Assembly: GCA_027371655.1 (NCBI GenBank)
Contig: DAHXMR010000226.1
Location: forward strand, 1 to 8,519
Source: Microcaldota archaeon
GTDB lineage: Archaea; Micrarchaeota; Micrarchaeia; Norongarragalinales; CAINOH01
Length of the DNA stretch: 8,519 nucleotides
Direction of reading: 5' to 3'
A model generated the notes under the pieces. That model made no database searches. It was not told the origin of the DNA and saw only the letters and a list, made by a program, of their open reading frames with translations. This document shows positions 5,445 to 8,519 of this stretch, one piece after another. Each line of letters begins with the position of its first letter. Positions within the stretch are counted from its first letter, which is position 1. The translations under genes and the position numbers were made by a program.

Positions 5445-5471
5445 TCAGTCTTCAAACGTGTAATGCTCATC

Positions 5472-5520
5472 ACAGTTCCTTAAGAAGTCCGCCTTCAACC
5501 AAAAGAGGCGGAAGAACTGT
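5472..5520 (+). promoter_or_regulatory. Two-step inverted repeat abutting the integrase ATG
   Basis: ACAGTTC (5472-5478) pairs with GAACTGT (5514-5520), and inside it TCCGCCT (5488-5494) pairs with AGGCGGA (5506-5512) around an 11-nt loop. The ribosome site candidate AGGCGG lies in the inner stem and the outer arm ends immediately before the ATG at 5521. As RNA it could hide the start; as DNA it could bind the recombinase or a repressor. Confidence 0.6.
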
Positions 5521-6723
5521 ATGGGCAAACACCTTTCAACCGAGCGCGTGGACATCTACAACCTGCCGAAGGACTTCGTCTATTGGCAGAAACGGATAGC
5601 CGCCGAGCCTAAGATAACCCCAAGGAACAAGGTGGATATGGCCCTCTTTTTTGAAGGCATCCGCGCGGACCCCAAAATAAAAAACAAGTTCGTCCGCCTG
5701 CTCATTTACGTCCCCCGCCTCTTCCAGCTGGCAAAAATGCTCGGTGCCGACTTCCGGACCGCAACCAAAGACGACTTGAAAAAGCTGGTCTCGAAAATCC
5801 AGGCAAACAAGCAATGGTCGGAAAACACCAAACGCATTTTTTACGTCGCCCTGAAAAAATTCTATAAAATTATTGAAGGGGAAAACGAGCACTACCCTGA
5901 AAAAATCAACTGGCTCAAATTCCCAAGCACCGAAAAAAGCACGCTCGAACCCGGAGAAATAATAACCTCCGAAGAATGCCAGTCAATGATAACCGCGGCC
6001 CGAAAACCGCGCGACAAGGCATTCATCGCATTCCTATTTGACAGCGGCACCCGGATAACCGAAGCAGCGAACATTCGCCTCAAAGACCTCCGGTTCGAAA
6101 AGGAAAACACAAGCGTTTTCATACGCGAGGGCAAGAGCCCGGCACGCTGGGCCCCACTCCTGCCCTGCGTGCAGCACTTGAACGTATGGCTGGAATGCCA
6201 CCCGCGCAAAGACGACGAAAACGCCTTCCTTTTCTGCAAAAGCGATGGCAGCTTCCTGCCTTACCACGCGCTTTGTCGCATCATTGCAGAGGCCGCTCAC
6301 GCAGCCGGCGTGAAAAAGAAGTTCAGCCCACACAAATGGCGCCACGCTTCGGCAACGTTCCTCAAAAAAGCCAGCCTGGACGACTACGCGATGACCAAGC
6401 GCTTCGGGTGGTCGGCAAACAGCCGTATGATCGGCATTTACGCGAACATAAGCCAGGAAGACGTGGCAAACCAGTTCCTAGCCGCGCACGGCAAAGCTTC
6501 TGCCACCCAAAACAAGCCCGCGCAAATATCCTGCCCACGCTGCAAGATAGGAAACGATCCAGGAAGCCGCTTTTGCGTTGCCTGCGGCCAACCACTTGCC
6601 TTGAAAGTCTTCGTCGAACAGCAAGACACAGAAGCCGAAAATGAACAACGCATGGCAAAACTTGAAACCGACTTGGAAGAAACCCGGGCGCTGCTGAAAC
6701 AATTGGTCGTAAAACGCAGTTGA
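5521..6723 (+). CDS. Tyrosine recombinase/integrase with C-terminal zinc ribbon, 400 aa
   Basis: Tyrosine recombinases cut and join DNA at attachment sites through a tyrosine-DNA intermediate. An N-terminal SAM-like core-binding region (about 30-130) precedes the catalytic domain (about 145-320). Catalytic residues seen: R178 in SGTRITEAANIRLKDL, a probable K205 (EGKSPARW), H271 and R274 in HKWRH, W297 (GW) and Y307 in MIGIYANI. A zinc-ribbon follows: CPRC at 338-341 and CVAC at 352-355, then a charged coiled coil (about 366-395, EQQDTEAENEQRMAKLE...). The zinc ribbon plus coiled coil is an addition to the minimal XerC/D-like enzyme and may serve subunit or DNA contact. The ATG at 5521 follows a palindrome containing AGGCGG. 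The position beside tRNA-Glu supports an integrase of the inserted element; a Xer-type housekeeping role is the alternative but less likely. Confidence 0.92.
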   Translation: MGKHLSTERVDIYNLPKDFVYWQKRIAAEPKITPRNKVDMALFFEGIRADPKIKNKFVRLLIYVPRLFQLAKMLGADFRTATKDDLKKLVSKIQANKQWSENTKRIFYVALKKFYKIIEGENEHYPEKINWLKFPSTEKSTLEPGEIITSEECQSMITAARKPRDKAFIAFLFDSGTRITEAANIRLKDLRFEKENTSVFIREGKSPARWAPLLPCVQHLNVWLECHPRKDDENAFLFCKSDGSFLPYHALCRIIAEAAHAAGVKKKFSPHKWRHASATFLKKASLDDYAMTKRFGWSANSRMIGIYANISQEDVANQFLAAHGKASATQNKPAQISCPRCKIGNDPGSRFCVACGQPLALKVFVEQQDTEAENEQRMAKLETDLEETRALLKQLVVKRS

Positions 6724-6754
6724 TAGAAGCGAAGCGCGCTCGGTATTGAGCCGT

Positions 6755-7435
6755 CTAAAATTCGACCGGGCGACCGTTAGTTTTTTGGCGAGTATGATGC
6801 AAATTCCATATCTCTTCAAAAATTCCAGAACCGTAGAGAGCAATGTCATCGAAAACTATTTCGGCGCCTGGGACGTGCATGGCGTTGGGAATAGTTTCGA
6901 CCGCGTTCAAAAACTTCTGTAGCCAGATTAATTTTCGTCGGTTGTCAGCTTCTGCTTTTTTGTCGAATGGCGCAGAAACCACAATCACGTTAATCCAGTG
7001 GGGAATCCGCTCAAGTGAAACCACTACCCAGTCCGTCATGATTTGGTCTTCAAAGTCGTTTGCTGATAGGTACACTTCCTTTATTGGGAGCTTAATTGCT
7101 CTTAACCCCAAAACATCTCGGTTCGGGTTGTTAATTTTTTGGATTCGGAGTGGTTTTTTAGAGACAAACATAACCGGTTTTCTCATCAGGCTCCACATAA
7201 CAAAACACAGCCAGATTGCCATCGTAGTCTTCCCCGCGCCAGGTCGCGCAATCATGCACATACCTTTTTTTATTTCGGAAGAATAGACTACTTCTGCCGA
7301 TCCGGGAGCCAGTGGTGTGAGGTACTCGTCGGGATTATTTTTTGTGCCGAGCGGAATTCGATATCCCGATTTTTTGAAATGTTCAAACAAGAGTTTTTGG
7401 TTAAACTCAAAGTCGTCTTCAAACGCGGCATTCAT
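6755..7435 (-). CDS. P-loop ATPase, possibly viral/plasmid FtsK-HerA-like, 226 aa
   Basis: A nucleotide-binding protein of the inserted element. Walker A is ARPGAGKTT (63-71, with A rather than G as first base of the motif), and Walker B is EIVFDDIALYG (192-202, D196/D197). Between them, MFVSKKPLRIQ and VVVSLERIPHWINVIVVSAP alternate strands and helices in a RecA-like fold. The region after Walker B (EEIWNLHHTRQKTNGRPVEF) resembles the start of the arginine-rich helix of HerA/FtsK and A32-type packaging ATPases, but the protein ends there, before a glutamine sensor-type strand, so it may be shortened. The start ATG overlaps the stop of the upstream regulator (ATGA, 7432-7435). A packaging, conjugation or partition role is an inference from the family resemblance. 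The protein ends about 31 bp from the integrase stop on the opposite strand. Confidence 0.75.
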   Translation of the reverse strand: MNAAFEDDFEFNQKLLFEHFKKSGYRIPLGTKNNPDEYLTPLAPGSAEVVYSSEIKKGMCMIARPGAGKTTMAIWLCFVMWSLMRKPVMFVSKKPLRIQKINNPNRDVLGLRAIKLPIKEVYLSANDFEDQIMTDWVVVSLERIPHWINVIVVSAPFDKKAEADNRRKLIWLQKFLNAVETIPNAMHVPGAEIVFDDIALYGSGIFEEIWNLHHTRQKTNGRPVEF

Positions 7436-8052
7436 TTGCCAATCAGCCCGCGCCGATAGAACAGAAGCTTTTGTTTCAGAAAATGTTCCGTTTTTTCTTC
7501 AGAATACCGCAGGGCTTTTTCAACTTCGAACGGAACCCAACCACCACCAAGTAAACTGTTCTGCTCGAAGATTTCAAAATCCACTCTTATTATGGATACA
7601 TCGATGCCAAGTTTCGATGACAGCTCCTGCAGCGTAAATGCCTTTCCCTTGTTTTTTTTCAAAAACTGCGCAATTTTCAAAATAGTCTCGATTACCCCAG
7701 CTATTTTTACAGCAGAAGCGGTATCTTCAACCTCGGCTATCTCGAAAACCAGTATTTCTGGAGTTAGAACTGATGCGTGAGCCTTTGTTTTTTCTATTTT
7801 TAGAAAGCCGGCGTACGACAGTTTTTTTACATTTGAAAATATCGTCGGATAGGAGTAGTCGGAAATCTTTGAAGCTAAGGCATTGATGCTCAGCGCGGGT
7901 TCTTTAGTGAGGGCTCGAAGAATGGCGTATTCTACGTCGTCCTCAATCAACTGGACTATAGATTCCCAAAGAGAACTATTGAGTTTTTGACCGTCTCCTG
8001 GAACGACCAATTGCAACTTACGCTTATCGTCGACAATTGTCAAAATCGGCAT
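7432..8052 (-). CDS. Winged-helix DNA-binding protein with two predicted wHTH domains, 206 aa
   Basis: Residues 38-100 form a plausible winged helix: VEYAILRALTK, SINALASKISDYSYPTIFSNVKKLSYAGFL as the recognition helix region, and a wing KIEKTKAHASVLTP. A second one (about 118-170) reads IETILKIAQFLKK, FTLQELSSKLGIDVSIIRVDFEIFEQ. The first 20 residues form two short strands. It is probably a regulator of the element, or a DNA-binding partner of the ATPase whose start overlaps its stop by ATGA, making the two translationally coupled. A strong TATA box at 8074-8082 is centred about 26 bp before the ATG, so the mRNA is probably leaderless, and no ribosome site is seen, consistent with that. The specific family is not recognised. 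Confidence 0.75.
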   Translation of the reverse strand: MPILTIVDDKRKLQLVVPGDGQKLNSSLWESIVQLIEDDVEYAILRALTKEPALSINALASKISDYSYPTIFSNVKKLSYAGFLKIEKTKAHASVLTPEILVFEIAEVEDTASAVKIAGVIETILKIAQFLKKNKGKAFTLQELSSKLGIDVSIIRVDFEIFEQNSLLGGGWVPFEVEKALRYSEEKTEHFLKQKLLFYRRGLIGK

Positions 8053-8073
8053 GTAGGAGTTATATGCAAACGC

Positions 8074-8082
8074 TTATATATC
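8074..8082 (-). promoter_or_regulatory. TATA box for the wHTH-ATPase transcript
   Basis: On the minus strand GATATATAA is a near-consensus archaeal TATA box. Its centre (about 8078) is 26 bp from the ATG at 8052, so transcription is expected to begin at or next to the start codon. Confidence 0.65.
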
Positions 8083-8092
8083 TCATCGGGTA

Positions 8093-8118
8093 GGGTTATA
8101 GTGGTTCTATTATAACCC
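8093..8118. promoter_or_regulatory. Inverted-repeat operator in the divergent promoter region
   Basis: GGGTTATA (8093-8100) and TATAACCC (8111-8118) are perfect 8-bp arms separated by 10 bp, about one helical turn. It lies between the wHTH start and the ribbon-helix-helix start, next to the wHTH TATA box and over TATA-like sequence for the + strand genes. Either regulator could bind it. Confidence 0.6.
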
Positions 8119-8128
8119 CTTTAATTTC

Positions 8129-8278
8129 ATGGTGCTGAGATTGACAGTAGTCGTCTTTACAATCGATGAAAAAACGAAGGCCCAGGTTAAAAACCGCGCA
8201 AAGGAACGGGGCTTTCTGTCAATGGCAGAATACCTCCGACAACTTATTCGAGATGACCCGGGGGTGCAGGCCAAATGA
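8129..8278 (+). CDS. Ribbon-helix-helix (CopG/Arc-type) protein, 49 aa
   Basis: The short frame reads LTVVVFTIDEKTKAQVKNRA as strand and first helix, then KERGFLSMAEYLRQLIRDD as the turn and second helix: the classic MetJ/Arc/CopG pattern of a dimeric DNA-binding protein. Such proteins are common copy-number or gene regulators of archaeal plasmids and viruses. The start is ATG at 8129; GTG 8132 is an alternative. The stop overlaps the next ATG (ATGA at 8275-8278). It is divergent from the wHTH gene across the inverted-repeat operator, which it or the wHTH protein may bind. Confidence 0.78.
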   Translation: MVLRLTVVVFTIDEKTKAQVKNRAKERGFLSMAEYLRQLIRDDPGVQAK

Positions 8279-8379
8279 GTGCGAAACCATCAACTAACAT
8301 GGACCCGCTTTCAAGGCTGGAACAGTCAGCTGCCGAAATCAAGGCGCTGGCCCTTGAACTGACGAAGACAAAAAATTGA
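8275..8379 (+). CDS. Tiny hypothetical protein, 34 aa
   Basis: Starts at the ATG of an ATGA overlap with the ribbon-helix-helix stop and has GGGGGTG a few bases upstream as a ribosome site, which supports real translation. The sequence (MSAKPSTNMDPLSRLEQSAA, then a helix AEIKALALELTKTKN) is amphipathic, perhaps a small coiled coil. No family recognised. Confidence 0.5.
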   Translation: MSAKPSTNMDPLSRLEQSAAEIKALALELTKTKN

Positions 8380-8453
8380 AAAAAAAGCCGCGCGGCCTGT
8401 CCGGACCGCATGGCAGAGTTTTCAAGTCAGAGTTGAAAACCGAAAATGCTTGA
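8376..8453 (+). CDS. Very short basic ORF, 25 aa, uncertain
   Basis: From TTG (8376) to TGA (8451-8453) the frame reads KKKPRGLSGPHGRVFKSELK. It bridges the 34-aa gene and the next one with overlaps at both ends, as in a chain of coupled genes, but there is no ATG/GTG and no clear ribosome site. Confidence 0.25.
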   Translation: MKKKPRGLSGPHGRVFKSELKTENA

Positions 8454-8519
8454 GCAACCCCCCAAATTGTCTTTTTCTCGCTGGAATTGGAAAAGTGCCG
8501 CGCTGGCCTTGATCAAGTT
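8446..8519 (+). CDS. N-terminus of a probable membrane or secreted protein (runs off window)
   Basis: ATG at 8446 overlaps the previous short ORF by 8 nt and the frame stays open to the window end. The visible start, MLEQPPKLSFSRWNWKSAAL, continues into ALIK: a polar N-terminus followed by the beginning of a hydrophobic segment. In an element of this kind it may be a membrane or virion protein, but that is only inferred. Confidence 0.45.
   Translation, partial: MLEQPPKLSFSRWNWKSAALALIK

Larger units (their letters stand above)
5370..8519. mobile_element. Left end of an element integrated at tRNA-Glu (partial)
   Basis: The tRNA 3' end is followed at once by a tyrosine recombinase, then by AT-richer DNA with a wHTH regulator, P-loop ATPase, a ribbon-helix-helix protein and a chain of tiny genes. 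That set is what plasmids and viruses of archaea carry next to tRNA attachment sites. The integrase is intact and lies wholly outside the tRNA, as in pNOB8-type rather than SSV-type integration. I see no second copy of the tRNA 3' end before 8519, so the right border is beyond the window. Start and size are inferred. Confidence 0.6.

Noticed and set aside
6724..6754. Terminator hairpin between integrase and ATPase
   Set aside because: GAAGCG/CGCTTC-like bits are present only as short direct and imperfect repeats with no U-tract; not convincing.
6843..7286. + strand frame of 147 aa
   Set aside because: Antisense to the P-loop ATPase, which has Walker A and B and a coupled start.
5421..8519. 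Second attachment site (repeat of the tRNA-Glu 3' end)
   Set aside because: No copy of the T-loop/acceptor sequence was seen by eye between 5445 and 8519; the right border must lie beyond, if it exists.

Overview
The window looks like an archaeal chromosome segment, probably from a DPANN-type lineage such as Diapherotrites or Micrarchaeota. The domain call rests on a tRNA gene interrupted by introns with bulge-helix-bulge splice motifs, a strong archaeal TATA box, ATG/GTG/TTG starts with some GGTG-type ribosome binding sites, and a lipid-kinase/phosphatase pair typical of polyprenol-carrier cells. The lineage is an inference from gene style, not from a search.

Left part (1-2485). The 3' half of alaS (alanyl-tRNA synthetase: editing domain and DHHA1 tail) enters on the + strand. 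It converges on a minus-strand block. Read in transcription order, that block is tRNA-Met(CAT) with two introns, a small 56-aa ORF, a 159-aa CxxC protein of a GyrI-like/'hydrolase' family, and a 157-aa membrane-anchored protein of unknown function.

Middle (2485-5300). The spacer of about 275 bp between tRNA-Met and the next + gene holds four tandem palindromic units, with a fifth related unit on the other side of the tRNA. A short operon follows: a PAP2-type lipid phosphatase overlapping (ATGA) a CTP-dependent polyprenol/dolichol-kinase-like membrane protein, then a NUDIX hydrolase with a long N-terminal extension. Thymidylate kinase (tmk) follows with its own candidate promoter. The phosphatase and kinase are plausibly partners in recycling or making a lipid phosphate carrier; NUDIX and tmk are nucleotide-metabolism genes.

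Right part (5370-8519). tRNA-Glu(TTC) is followed directly by a tyrosine recombinase carrying a C-terminal zinc ribbon and coiled coil. This is the usual arrangement of an element integrated at a tRNA 3' end. Beyond it, in visibly AT-richer DNA, lie a divergent regulatory region with an inverted-repeat operator, a winged-helix regulator plus P-loop ATPase pair on the minus strand, and a chain of tiny overlapping + strand genes starting with a ribbon-helix-helix protein. I read this as the left end of an integrated plasmid- or virus-like element whose right end lies outside the window.

The strongest unusual observations are the two-intron tRNA-Met with a non-canonical intron inside the anticodon stem, the palindrome cluster around it, and the tRNA-Glu-linked element with mostly unrecognised small genes.
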